NCBI RefSeq assembly: GCF_011758565.1
Contig: NZ_JAAMOX010000002.1
Location: forward strand, 62,001 to 126,000
DNA length: 64,000 bases
From: Lysinibacter cavernae
GTDB lineage: Bacteria > Actinomycetota > Actinomycetes > Actinomycetales > Microbacteriaceae
Direction: 5' to 3'
Part shown: positions 52,563 to 61,070 of the stretch, piece after piece
How positions within the stretch are numbered: position 1 is the stretch's first letter
Layout of the letters: each line of letters starts with the position of its first letter
Made by a program: the position numbers and the translations under genes
Notes under the pieces: generated by a model
Databases searched by the model: none
The model's input: only the letters and a program-made list of their open reading frames with translations
What the model was told of the DNA's origin: nothing

Positions 52563-53375
52563 TTACAGCTTGGTGACCTGGTCGAAGCTGAGCTCAACCG
52601 GGGTCTCACGCTCGAAGAGCGATACCAAAACGGTGAGCTTGCCGCTTGCCGGGTTGATCTCGCTGATGGAGCCGGGAAGGCCAGCAAACGAGCCTTCCTT
52701 GATGGTGATCGTCTCGCCGATCTCGAAGTCGATTTCTGCGGGGATGGATGCCTGAGCTCCGCCCGTCTTCGACTTGCTTGCGCTTCCGGCGGCGCCTGCG
52801 GCGTCTACCAGCTCAACGGTGGTCTTGAGCATCTCAAAGACCTCGTTAAAACGAAGGGGTACTGGGTTGTGCGCGTTGCCAACAAAGCCGGTAACACCGG
52901 GCGTGTGACGAACAACTGACCATGAGTTTTCGTTGAGGTCCATGCGAACCAGCACGTAGCCGGGGATGCGCACGCGGGTAACCATCTTGCGCTGGCCGTT
53001 CTTGATCTCAACAACGTCTTCCATCGGAACCTGGATCTCGTGGATGTCGTCAAGCGCGCCCATGGTCTCTCGGCGGTTCTCGAGGTTCGACTTCACCTTG
53101 CGCTCGTAGCCGGCGTAGGAGTGAATGACGTACCACTTGCCACGGCGGGTGCGAAGGTCGCGCTTGAACTCGTCGTAGGGGTCAACCTCTGGGGCCGCCT
53201 CCGCTTCGGACGCTTCTTCGACTGCGTCAACAGCAACGTCTTCAGCTACCTCTTCTGCGGCGGGCGCAGCTTCGGGAGCATCCTGTGCCTCAGGCTCGCC
53301 AACTGTCTCTACAAGAGCGTCGAGGGCGGCATCGAGTTCTGCCTCAGGATTTGAATTCGTTTCTTCGTTCTGCAT
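52563..53375 (-). CDS. nusG: Transcription termination/antitermination factor NusG
   Basis: A 270-residue NusG. The NGN domain begins near residue 82 (KWYVIHSYAGYE) and the C-terminal KOW domain near 215 (GETITIKEGSFAGLPGSI). The first 80 residues form an Ala/Glu/Asp-rich acidic extension, common in actinobacterial NusG. A short insert with Gly/Ala/Lys lies between the two domains. NusG couples RNA polymerase to Rho or the ribosome. It lies between secE and rplK as usual. Confidence 0.97.
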   Translation of the reverse strand: MQNEETNSNPEAELDAALDALVETVGEPEAQDAPEAAPAAEEVAEDVAVDAVEEASEAEAAPEVDPYDEFKRDLRTRRGKWYVIHSYAGYERKVKSNLENRRETMGALDDIHEIQVPMEDVVEIKNGQRKMVTRVRIPGYVLVRMDLNENSWSVVRHTPGVTGFVGNAHNPVPLRFNEVFEMLKTTVELVDAAGAAGSASKSKTGGAQASIPAEIDFEIGETITIKEGSFAGLPGSISEINPASGKLTVLVSLFERETPVELSFDQVTKL

Positions 53376-53462
53376 GACCTTCAGTTTCGTAAGCGTTGTT
53401 GGAATGAGAGCGGCGTCGGAATAGGCGGCGTGAAGCGTTGGATGCCGACCGGCGGTGTTGCG

Positions 53463-53738
53463 CTAGAGAACAGGTGTTCCGAACACAAACACCACAAGGA
53501 AGCTGAACACCTGGTCAAGCACCCAAACGATTCCCATCATGATGAGCACAAACACCAGAACAACACCGGTAAAGGTCAACAACTCTTTACGTGTTGGGGT
53601 GACAACTTTTTTCAGCTCGGCAATGACCTGCTGAATGAAGAGAATGATGCGGCCGAAGAAGGTTTTCTTTTCGGCTCGCTTTTGCTTGGCGGAGGCTACA
53701 AGTTCCTCGCCAGGCTCATCTACTACTTTGTCAGTCAT
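53463..53738 (-). CDS. secE: Protein translocase subunit SecE
   Basis: A 91-residue SecE with a charged N-terminus, an amphipathic helix (FFGRIILFIQQVIAELKKV), the conserved TPTRKEL motif, and one membrane helix (about 62-84). It stabilises SecY in the protein channel. ATG 53738 is chosen because GGAAAGG lies just upstream and the longer frame would run into the tRNA region. It comes between tRNA-Trp and nusG. Confidence 0.95.
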   Translation of the reverse strand: MTDKVVDEPGEELVASAKQKRAEKKTFFGRIILFIQQVIAELKKVVTPTRKELLTFTGVVLVFVLIMMGIVWVLDQVFSFLVVFVFGTPVL

Positions 53739-53787
53739 TATTACCAACCTTTCCATGCCTCGACCACTTACGTTGTCGAGGATTTGC

Positions 53788-53859
53788 AGGGCGGACAGGA
53801 CTCGAACCTGCAACCTGCGGTTTTGGAGACCGCTGCTCTACCAATTGAGCCACCGCCCT
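53788..53859 (-). tRNA. tRNA-Trp (anticodon CCA)
   Basis: A 72-base cloverleaf on the minus strand. The acceptor stem AGGGCGG/CCGCCCT pairs fully. The anticodon stem GCGGT/ACCGC has loop CTCCAAA with anticodon CCA, and the T-loop is TTCGAGT. The 3' CCA is not encoded. tRNA-Trp just before secE is a common actinobacterial arrangement. Confidence 0.97.
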
Positions 53860-54100
53860 TTATGGGTTTGATCCCGTTTTTACTGCTTGGCCACTTCCCC
53901 AAAATACCGGGCAAATAGGCGCAAAAAAGTATGGAGGAAATCAACCACCTCGGCCAAGTTTAGGGGAGAAGTTGCCGCGTGTAAAGTTCAGCACGGCCAC
54001 GCCCGAAAGAACAGCGGAATTCCGGCATGCCGTAGTGTGAGCAACACGGAGAACCATCGCGGTTCCCGTTTCTCAATTCCTGTTTCAGGAGGAGCTTCAG

Positions 54101-55282
54101 ATGCCAAGCACGACTCCAACCATTCCGTCATCAACGACAGCAACATCCCCGCTTACCCTTGGCCTCTTTGCCAAGTCATCTCTCGAGAATGAGCGGCGAC
54201 TTGCCATTCATCCAGATCATTTTGAGCGCATTGACCCCGAGCTCAGGTCTCGAATCGTTGTCGAAAGCGGGTACGGCCGTGATTTTGGCCTCACCGATGC
54301 GCATCTCGCCACGCTGGTCGGACGCGTAGCAGCCCGCAGCGAGGTCGTAGCGGCATCCGACATCATCCTGATGCCAAAGCCAAAAGCAGACGACCTGAGA
54401 GGCCTCAGGGACGGGCAGACGGTCTGGGGCTGGCCACACTGTGTGCAGGACCGCGAAATCACCCAGGTCGCCATCGATAAAAACCTGACACTCATCGCGT
54501 TCGAGGCAATGAACCACTGGACACGACCAGGAGGCTTCGGCCTTCATGTTTTCCATAAAAACAATGAGCTCGCCGGTTACTCCTCAGTCATTCATGCCCT
54601 GCAGCTCGTTGGCTCAACCGGCGATTATGGCCGCCGACTCAACGCCGTTGTGATCGGATTTGGCGCGACTGCTCGAGGCGCAGTCACCGCACTCAACGCC
54701 CACGGCGTTCACGACGTTGATGTACTCACGCATCGAGAGATTGCCGCCGTCGGCTCCCCCATCCACTCGGTACGCATCGTGCAACTCGATCACAACGCAG
54801 AGGCACCGTTCAACAGCGAGGTGCTCACCGACGTTGGCCCCGTCGCGCTCGCACCGTACCTTGCAAAGCACGACATCGTGGTCAACTGCACGCTCCAGGA
54901 CCCGGACGCGCCGCTTGTGTACCTGCGTGACGAAGACCTTGCACCGTTTCGACGCGGCAGCCTCATCATCGACGTTTCCTGCGACGAAGGCATGGGCTTC
55001 ACGTTTGCGCGGCCAACAACATTCGACAACCCCACCTTCATGGTTGGGCAGGGAGTGACGTATTACGGCGTCGACCATAGCCCGTCATACCTGTGGAACT
55101 CCGCTACCTGGGAGATCAGCGAAGCGGTGCTCCCCTTCATCGACGTGGTTATGAGCGGCCCCTCCGGCTGGCAGGTGAACCAAACGGTCAACCGGGCGAT
55201 CGAAATACGCGAGGGCGTCATCGTGAATGACGCGATCAACCGTTTCCAGGGACGCGCCTCAGCAGAGGGCGCTCATTTATGA
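54101..55282 (+). CDS. Alanine dehydrogenase/PNT-family enzyme, N5-(carboxyethyl)ornithine synthase-like
   Basis: A 393-residue NAD(P)-dependent enzyme of the alanine dehydrogenase/transhydrogenase fold. The N-terminal part has ENERRLAIHP near residue 32; the nucleotide domain has VVIGFGATARGA near 185; and the ending MSGPSGWQVNQTVNRAIEI is typical of carboxyethylornithine synthases. That reaction joins pyruvate to the side-chain amine of ornithine or lysine with NADPH. A GGAGGAG ribosome site lies ahead of the ATG. It stands alone, convergent with the YjbR-like gene. A Ser/Thr-rich N-terminus of about 18 residues is extra. Substrate unproven. Confidence 0.75.
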   Translation: MPSTTPTIPSSTTATSPLTLGLFAKSSLENERRLAIHPDHFERIDPELRSRIVVESGYGRDFGLTDAHLATLVGRVAARSEVVAASDIILMPKPKADDLRGLRDGQTVWGWPHCVQDREITQVAIDKNLTLIAFEAMNHWTRPGGFGLHVFHKNNELAGYSSVIHALQLVGSTGDYGRRLNAVVIGFGATARGAVTALNAHGVHDVDVLTHREIAAVGSPIHSVRIVQLDHNAEAPFNSEVLTDVGPVALAPYLAKHDIVVNCTLQDPDAPLVYLRDEDLAPFRRGSLIIDVSCDEGMGFTFARPTTFDNPTFMVGQGVTYYGVDHSPSYLWNSATWEISEAVLPFIDVVMSGPSGWQVNQTVNRAIEIREGVIVNDAINRFQGRASAEGAHL

Positions 55283-55321
55283 CAGCGGCCCAGCGCTCAA
55301 GAGACGGTAGCGTTAAAGTCC

Positions 55322-55361
55322 ACTCCTGACTCAGCACGATCGGCTTCGCCTCGTCAGGAGT
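55322..55361. terminator. Convergent hairpin between dehydrogenase and YjbR-like genes
   Basis: Nine-base arms ACTCCTGAC (55322-55330) and GTCAGGAGT (55353-55361) pair perfectly around a 22-base loop that can itself fold. It lies between two convergent stop codons, overlapping the second, so it may stop transcripts from both sides. Confidence 0.5.
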
Positions 55362-55740
55362 CCATGGCTTCGCGGACCCGCTTTGGCAAGGACCGGAACA
55401 CGAGGTCGTACGACTCTGCAACCAGCTCTTCGAGAAGCGCGTCTTCTATGGATCCATCAAGCGTGACGGTAATCCAGTGCTGTTTATTCATGTGATAGCC
55501 AGGATTGATCGCCAAGAAGTCTCGAGCAAGCAGTTCGTTCTGCACGGTCGGGCCTTTAAGCGTGACGGACAGCGCTTCGCCGCTACTCGCTGACTCTCCA
55601 ACAAGGGCGAACATCTTGTTCGCAACCTTATAAACTCGCGCGCCTTCACCAAACGGGTAGCTTGCGTCGGCACCGGTGTAGCTCAATAAACACGCGTCAA
55701 TACCGTCAAACGAGTTAAGAACAAAGGTCTGTTGCGTCAT
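55354..55740 (-). CDS. MmcQ/YjbR-family protein
   Basis: A 128-residue small alpha/beta protein. ATYPFGEGARVYKV-like and KMFALV segments, the PGYHMNKQHWITV core and the ending SYDLVFRSLPKRVRE are diagnostic of the MmcQ/YjbR fold, a CyaY-like DNA-binding-type domain whose cellular role is not known. ATG 55740 gives the standard N-terminus; the frame extends 15 codons further up without family similarity. No clear ribosome site is visible. Confidence 0.85.
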   Translation of the reverse strand: MTQQTFVLNSFDGIDACLLSYTGADASYPFGEGARVYKVANKMFALVGESASSGEALSVTLKGPTVQNELLARDFLAINPGYHMNKQHWITVTLDGSIEDALLEELVAESYDLVFRSLPKRVREAMDS

Positions 55741-55971
55741 ACGAACCAGGCTATCGGCACGGAGTCGACCGGAACAGCCCGGCAAAAGATTAGGTGCCGC
55801 GACGCCATTGTCACGACCTTTCGACCATACCCCTCAGCACACCCGAATGATAGGGATCGCGCGAGCACACGCACATTTGTGGCCAAAAAGTGATCTTCTC
55901 GTGCGCCGCCCTCGCCCGATCTGCTCAGAACCGCTTACACAGTCGAGCCGGGGAACCGATAGCCACTCGAT

Positions 55972-57312
55972 CTAGGCGGTAGGTTCGGGGGCTGTTGGCA
56001 CGCCGGGACCCCTGCCGTTAACGGGCAGCTCCGGCCTGCTCAACAGCTCAAGAATCAGGAGCAGGACCGCCGCAGAAAGGACAACAAGGATAATCGTGGC
56101 TCCACTCAGCGGGCGAGACATGATGAGGATGACAAGCGCGACGATGATAACAACCACCCGGGTCAGCACCCTGAGCCGGTGGAGCATCCGCCCAAACCCG
56201 CCGGTCGTTATGCCGGAACGCTCGGCCGCACCTCTGACGCGAATAAGCAGCGACGACGTACCCCTGCGGAGCGCGGCGGCCCCTCGGAACGGCCCCGAAA
56301 GATAGGCCACGATGGCCGTCACAATCCCAATAGTGATCATGAGTTTAATGGGTTGCGCGAGGCCAACCGTTGCCGCCTGGATAATGGCATCCGCTGCGTC
56401 TCGTGGCAACGGGTCTGGGGTCACGGCCGATAGCGCCGCGAGCTTTCCGGCCGCAACACCCCCGGCGAGCAGCGCAGAGATAACCGCCAGTGAAATGCCA
56501 GTCCAGATGGCGGCCCTTGCCCGACGCCTTGCCAGCAGGATGCCGCCGGAGAACGCCACAAGACACACAAGTGGCAGCCAGAGGCCCAACTGCAATACCA
56601 GGTTGTACCCAAATCGGGCCGAGGTCATCGCATCGGACTGGCCAAGCGGAACAATCCGATCGATTTCGGGGATAGCCGTGGCAAACGTCATGCCGTTGTC
56701 GATTAATTGTTGTCGAACGCTCGCGACGAGGGGGCCGAGGTTAATACCGATTTCTCCGGACGCACTCAGCGATAGGGCGGTGTCAGGATCTCCCGCCAAC
56801 GCGCCGGTCACTTGCTCGTGGCTGAGTCGAAGCGTATTCGCCCAGAGGCCCGCAAATGCATCGGATTGAACGGCCTCTTGCACGGTACTCCGGATAACGG
56901 ATCGTGCACCTGCGACCGCCGGCGCTTCAAGGAGGGCAAGCGCTGCGGCTGATCGCGGCGGAAGGTCAAGCGTCTTGAGCCCGTCAAACAGATCACTCGC
57001 GATCGCGTCAAGGTCAACGGAAGCTTCGATCGCAGCAACGGCCTCGTCGGTGAGCATCGCTTGAACGGCCGGGTCGCTGGCGAGCGGCGCCAGCTGCGCG
57101 ACAAAGATATCCGTCGACGCTAACTCGTTTTTGGCCCAGCTGGTTGTGATGGCAACAGGCGAAATAACGAGCGCAATGACAATCAGTATTCCGGAGAGGA
57201 CTGACCGTAGGCGCTTGGGAAACACCCGCTGATAGTCAGCAGGAGATTGTTTCGAGACGACAGCGGAGGTGTCCATCGACTCGTTTACCGTCGGGTCTGG
57301 TGTTGCATTCAC
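55972..57312 (-). CDS. Conserved multi-pass membrane protein of unknown function
   Basis: A 446-residue protein: one helix near residue 35-55, a large outside region (about 60-205) rich in Ala, Leu and Asp, then three helices (about 215-310) and two more near 370-415, with a Pro-rich tail. I do not recognise the family; similar proteins of this layout are common in Microbacteriaceae genomes. GTG 57312 has GGAGAG about 13 bases upstream; an ATG at 57276 is an alternative. It follows the IclR gene on the same strand after 143 bases and may or may not share its transcript. Confidence 0.65.
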   Translation of the reverse strand: MNATPDPTVNESMDTSAVVSKQSPADYQRVFPKRLRSVLSGILIVIALVISPVAITTSWAKNELASTDIFVAQLAPLASDPAVQAMLTDEAVAAIEASVDLDAIASDLFDGLKTLDLPPRSAAALALLEAPAVAGARSVIRSTVQEAVQSDAFAGLWANTLRLSHEQVTGALAGDPDTALSLSASGEIGINLGPLVASVRQQLIDNGMTFATAIPEIDRIVPLGQSDAMTSARFGYNLVLQLGLWLPLVCLVAFSGGILLARRRARAAIWTGISLAVISALLAGGVAAGKLAALSAVTPDPLPRDAADAIIQAATVGLAQPIKLMITIGIVTAIVAYLSGPFRGAAALRRGTSSLLIRVRGAAERSGITTGGFGRMLHRLRVLTRVVVIIVALVILIMSRPLSGATIILVVLSAAVLLLILELLSRPELPVNGRGPGVPTAPEPTA

Positions 57313-57455
57313 AGTGGCACCGCATCTCTCCGCACGAGGCGTTTGGTTGCGCGCGGGGGAACGCAACGTGTGGCTAGCCAACGGAGTTCCCCGCTGACGT
57401 CCATAAGCTGATGGTAGCGCCAGCGCACTGCCAACGCACAGCTTTTTACCAGAGG

Positions 57456-58265
57456 TTACTGCCCGGAGTTTCGCCGTTCGCCACGCCCATAAATGCGGCG
57501 CGAAAGCTCGTCCGCGGTGAGACGAACCGTTTCGGCGAGAGCCGGCCACCGCTCCCTGGTCACGTCCTCTTCGCGGAAAGTCACCGCAAGACCCGCGACG
57601 GGCCAGCCGAGGTGATCAGTTACCGGCACGGCAACGGAAGAGAATCCGCTCGTGACGTCGCCAGTTTCAACGGCAAATCCTCGAGTCTGGACGCCATCGA
57701 GCACACTTCGTAGCTTCGAGTAACGGTCGATCTCTTCGCTCTCGTTGTGACGCTGCACAAATGAGGCGGCGTCGGGGAAGAGCGCTCGAACCTGCGCCTT
57801 GGGAAGCTGGGCGAGGATAGCCCTTCCGCTTGCGGTGAGATGGGAGGGCAACCGAACATCAACATCCGTAATCAAAGAGGGCGCATTTCGCGCCCGCTCC
57901 TCAACGATGTACAGCACGTCGCGTCCGTGCAGCACGGCAAGGTGGGCGCTCATCCCGATGCGGTCAACCAGGCCAGCAACCACCGGCCGGCCGAGTCTCG
58001 ACAGGGGTTCTTGGCGAGCGTAGGCCGAGCTCAGCTCAACCGCAGCGACGCCAAGACCGTAACGCTTCTCCTCAGCAAGGTGAAGCACAAACCCATTGCG
58101 CTCGAGGACGCTCAGCAGGTGGTAGACCGACGATCTCGGAAGCTCGAGCTTCGTGGCGATCATCGAGGCCTGGAGCGGCCCGCGCGACGAGGCAAGCAGG
58201 CTGAGGATGCGCAGCGTATTTTCGGCAGCGGGAACCCTCGACGAATCCGTCGCTTGAGAGTCCAT
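57456..58265 (-). CDS. IclR-family transcriptional regulator
   Basis: A 269-residue regulator. The winged helix (about 10-70) has ENTLRILSLLASS and LPRSSVYHLLSVLERNGF, and the effector domain (about 85-260) ends with the typical ADELSRRIYG. ATG 58265 with GAGG six bases upstream is preferred over one at 58304. It lies just downstream of hutH on the same strand, so it likely controls histidine use, either as an imidazole-compound sensor or as a repressor. Dyads in the hutH promoter region are candidate sites. Confidence 0.88.
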   Translation of the reverse strand: MDSQATDSSRVPAAENTLRILSLLASSRGPLQASMIATKLELPRSSVYHLLSVLERNGFVLHLAEEKRYGLGVAAVELSSAYARQEPLSRLGRPVVAGLVDRIGMSAHLAVLHGRDVLYIVEERARNAPSLITDVDVRLPSHLTASGRAILAQLPKAQVRALFPDAASFVQRHNESEEIDRYSKLRSVLDGVQTRGFAVETGDVTSGFSSVAVPVTDHLGWPVAGLAVTFREEDVTRERWPALAETVRLTADELSRRIYGRGERRNSGQ

Positions 58266-58315
58266 TCTCTGCCTCGATCCTGCCTCGTGCGCAACCTGCC
58301 CCATCGTTACCGAGC

Positions 58316-59896
58316 CTAGCCGAGCGGGCCGACCGCTTGTTCGACGGCAGCGAGCACGGCGCCACTCGTGACATACTCAACGGCGCTCGTGATGGTTGGC
58401 GAAAGGAACGAGTCGGTCACCGGCGCTGGAATCGTCTCGCGGAACAACGCATACACGGCGGCGGTTGCTGAGCCGGGGGCCCCAGGGCCGTCCTGCCCCG
58501 CAGCAACAGCCGCGTCCCGCTTGCGGAAATCGAGGGCTCTGGTCGACGCCAAAAGCTCAATCGCGAGAACCCGCGCGAGGCCGTCAACGCTGCGGCGGAG
58601 CTTCCGAGCCGCGCTCCAACCCATGGAGACATGGTCTTCTTGCATTGCCGATGACGGGATGGAGTCGACGGATGCCGGTACGGCAAGACGCTTGAGCTCA
58701 GACACGATTCCTGCGGCGGTGTACTGCGCGATCATGAGGCCTGAGTCGAGGCCGGGATCCGCCGCAAGAAATGGCGGCAGCCCGTGACTCCGTGACGTGT
58801 CGAGGAAGCGGTCGGTGCGACGCTCCGAAATACTGGCCACATCAGCGGCGGCAATGGCGAGGAAGTCAAGTACGTAGCCAACCGGTGCCCCGTGGAAATT
58901 TCCGTTCGATTCGACACGCCCGTCAAGCGTGACGACGGGGTTATCGACCGCTGAGCCAAGTTCGATACGGGCAACGCTTGCCGCGTGCGCAAGGGTGTCG
59001 CGGGCCGCGCCGTGCACCTGAGGCGAGCAGCGCAGCGAGTACGAATCTTGCACGCGTGTGAATTGACCGCTCACTCGCTGAGAGATGTATGTCGAATCGG
59101 CAAGTACCTTGCTGATGTTCGCGGCGGATGCTGCCTGACCGGGATGAGGGCGAAGCGCCTGCAGGTCGGCCGCAAAGACAGAATCGGTGCCAAGCAGCGC
59201 CTCGACGCTGGCGGCTGCGGAAATGTCGGCGACCCGTAGGAGGTCTTCTAAGTCGCGGAGGGCGAGGATCAGCATCCCGAGCATCCCATCGGTCCCGTTT
59301 ATCAGGGCAAGACCCTCTTTTTCGGCAAGGACAACTGGCGTGATGTTGTGCTCGGCGAGCACCTCTGCAGTGTCGCGAAGATTCCCATCGCTGTCGCGTA
59401 CCTGGCCCTCGCCCATGACGGCGAGCGCGCAGTGGGCGAGCGGAGAGAGATCACCAGAGCAGCCGAGCGAGCCGTATTCGTGTACAACGGGCGTGATACC
59501 GGCGTTGAGGATGTCAACGTATGTTTGAGCGGTTTCGACGCGTACGCCGGTGCGCCCGGTCGCAAGCGTATTCAGCCGAAGCAGCATGAGGGCGCGCACA
59601 ACCTCTCGCTCAACTTCGTCTCCGGTTCCTGCCGCGTGGGAGCGTACGAGGCTGCGCTGCAGTTGGGCACGCTGCGGAGCGGGGATATGCACGTTTGCGA
59701 GTGCGCCAAATCCGGTTGAGACTCCGTAGTGAGGATTCACGTCACTTGCCAGCGCCTCAATCACTTCGCGGCTCGCTGCGATGGAGCGCTTGGCGTCGGC
59801 GCCGAGCTCAACGACAGCACCGTGGCGGGCTACGGCCACAACATTGTCAAAGGTGAGGAGGCCAGGGCCGAGGGTGATTGGAGCAGTCTGAGTCAT
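58316..59896 (-). CDS. hutH: Histidine ammonia-lyase
   Basis: A 526-residue enzyme that removes ammonia from histidine to give urocanate. The MIO prosthetic group should form from Cys-Ser-Gly in GSLGCSGDLSPLAH (near residue 150), a variant of the common Ala-Ser-Gly. Other active-site segments are YGVSTGFGALA near 57 and NFHGAPVGYVLD near 340. ATG 59896 gives the family N-terminus although the frame is open 37 codons further. It is divergent from the arginase-fold hydrolase gene. No hutU or hutI is in the window. Confidence 0.95.
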   Translation of the reverse strand: MTQTAPITLGPGLLTFDNVVAVARHGAVVELGADAKRSIAASREVIEALASDVNPHYGVSTGFGALANVHIPAPQRAQLQRSLVRSHAAGTGDEVEREVVRALMLLRLNTLATGRTGVRVETAQTYVDILNAGITPVVHEYGSLGCSGDLSPLAHCALAVMGEGQVRDSDGNLRDTAEVLAEHNITPVVLAEKEGLALINGTDGMLGMLILALRDLEDLLRVADISAAASVEALLGTDSVFAADLQALRPHPGQAASAANISKVLADSTYISQRVSGQFTRVQDSYSLRCSPQVHGAARDTLAHAASVARIELGSAVDNPVVTLDGRVESNGNFHGAPVGYVLDFLAIAAADVASISERRTDRFLDTSRSHGLPPFLAADPGLDSGLMIAQYTAAGIVSELKRLAVPASVDSIPSSAMQEDHVSMGWSAARKLRRSVDGLARVLAIELLASTRALDFRKRDAAVAAGQDGPGAPGSATAAVYALFRETIPAPVTDSFLSPTITSAVEYVTSGAVLAAVEQAVGPLG

Positions 59897-59934
59897 ACCT
59901 ATGATTTGATCGCACGCGGAAGAGAAGAACCACG

Positions 59935-59970
59935 CAGAACGGCAGCGTTCTGTCTTGTATCTCAGACAAG
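59935..59970. promoter_or_regulatory. Dyads in the hutH/hydrolase divergent promoter region
   Basis: CAGAACG-GCAG-CGTTCTG (59935-59952) is a perfect seven-base inverted repeat 39 bases before hutH. Right beside it is CTTGT...ACAAG (59954-59958 and 59966-59970). Such adjacent dyads fit binding by a dimer or tetramer of the IclR regulator. I see no confident -35/-10 pair. Confidence 0.4.
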
Positions 59971-60096
59971 CTTGAATGATTGGCGCAATTGCAGGCCTCA
60001 ATGACAAACACTCGCGGTGCGCTCAGTCTGGACACACAGACAGACAAGGCGAAGAGCGGATTACGTTTGCATGACCGCCGTTGCTAACGTCGGATT

Positions 60097-61026
60097 ATGT
60101 CTACCCCTCAACTTTCTCACGATCCACTGTGGCCACGCACCGGAGCCTGGCCATCAGTCGCAACCCTTGCCGCAGACGAAACCGCAGATCTCGCCATTAT
60201 CGGAATACCGACCTGGCGAACCTCGCTCTCCGCTACACAGGCACACACAACGCCAGACGCCATCCGCGACGCACTCCCCCGCTATGCGGGCCACGTACGC
60301 GGCGCAAACGGCGCGAGCCTCGTCCTCGATGAAGCGCTCCGCATCGTGGATGCCGGCAACATCACCGAACCCGACGCACCAAGCGGCGAAGCCAACGCCA
60401 TCGCCACGGTTGCCGATCTCGCAACGCGCGCCCGCCTCATCGTTGCCCTCGGGGGCGACAACGCGGCAACCGTTCCGGCGGCGCTGGGCGCCTACGGCTC
60501 AGATCTCGCCACGGCGGGCCTCATCACGTTTGACGCGCACCACGATCTCCGCGACGGCACGAGCAACGGCTCGCCGGTACGCCGACTCGTAGAAGCCGGC
60601 CTCGACGGCTCTCGCATCGTGCAGATCGGCATCGCCGATTTTGCCAACTCCATCGAATACACACAGCGCGCCAACGAACTTGGCATCACGATCATCCACC
60701 GCGACGACGTAGCCGAACGGGGCATGGCGAATGTTGTTGCCGAGGCACTCAGCATCGCGGGAGCCGCAGGGGGGCCAATTCACGTTGATATCGACGTGGA
60801 TGTCTGCGACCGATCGATTGCCCCGGCCTGCCCAGCATCCCTCCCCGGCGGCTTTTCAGCTCATGAGCTCCTGTCTGCCGCCCGTCTTGTGGCGCGTGAC
60901 GCCCGAGTGCGATCGGTCGATCTCACGGAAATCGACGCAACAACCGACGCACCCGATGGTCGCACGATCCGGCTCGCCGCGCTGCTCGTCTTGCAGATCG
61001 CCGCGGGGCTTGCCGACCGCACATAA
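60097..61026 (+). CDS. Arginase/agmatinase-fold hydrolase, probable formimidoylglutamase
   Basis: A 309-residue ureohydrolase. Manganese-binding segments are GGDN (near 130), [11 protein letters not shown] (near 147) and [12 protein letters not shown] (near 230). The first His of the usual GGDH is replaced by Asn, seen in some formimidoylglutamases. With hutH next to it and a permease behind it, release of formamide from formimidoylglutamate in histidine breakdown is the best guess. Agmatinase or guanidinobutyrase are alternatives. It is the first gene of a rightward pair. Confidence 0.75.
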   Translation: MSTPQLSHDPLWPRTGAWPSVATLAADETADLAIIGIPTWRTSLSATQAHTTPDAIRDALPRYAGHVRGANGASLVLDEALRIVDAGNITEPDAPSGEANAIATVADLATRARLIVALGGDNAATVPAALGAYGSDLATAGLITFDAHHDLRDGTSNGSPVRRLVEAGLDGSRIVQIGIADFANSIEYTQRANELGITIIHRDDVAERGMANVVAEALSIAGAAGGPIHVDIDVDVCDRSIAPACPASLPGGFSAHELLSAARLVARDARVRSVDLTEIDATTDAPDGRTIRLAALLVLQIAAGLADRT

Positions 61027-61070
61027 CAACACCTCATCCCGACTCCCCTACGTTCGAAGGACAGTACGCA

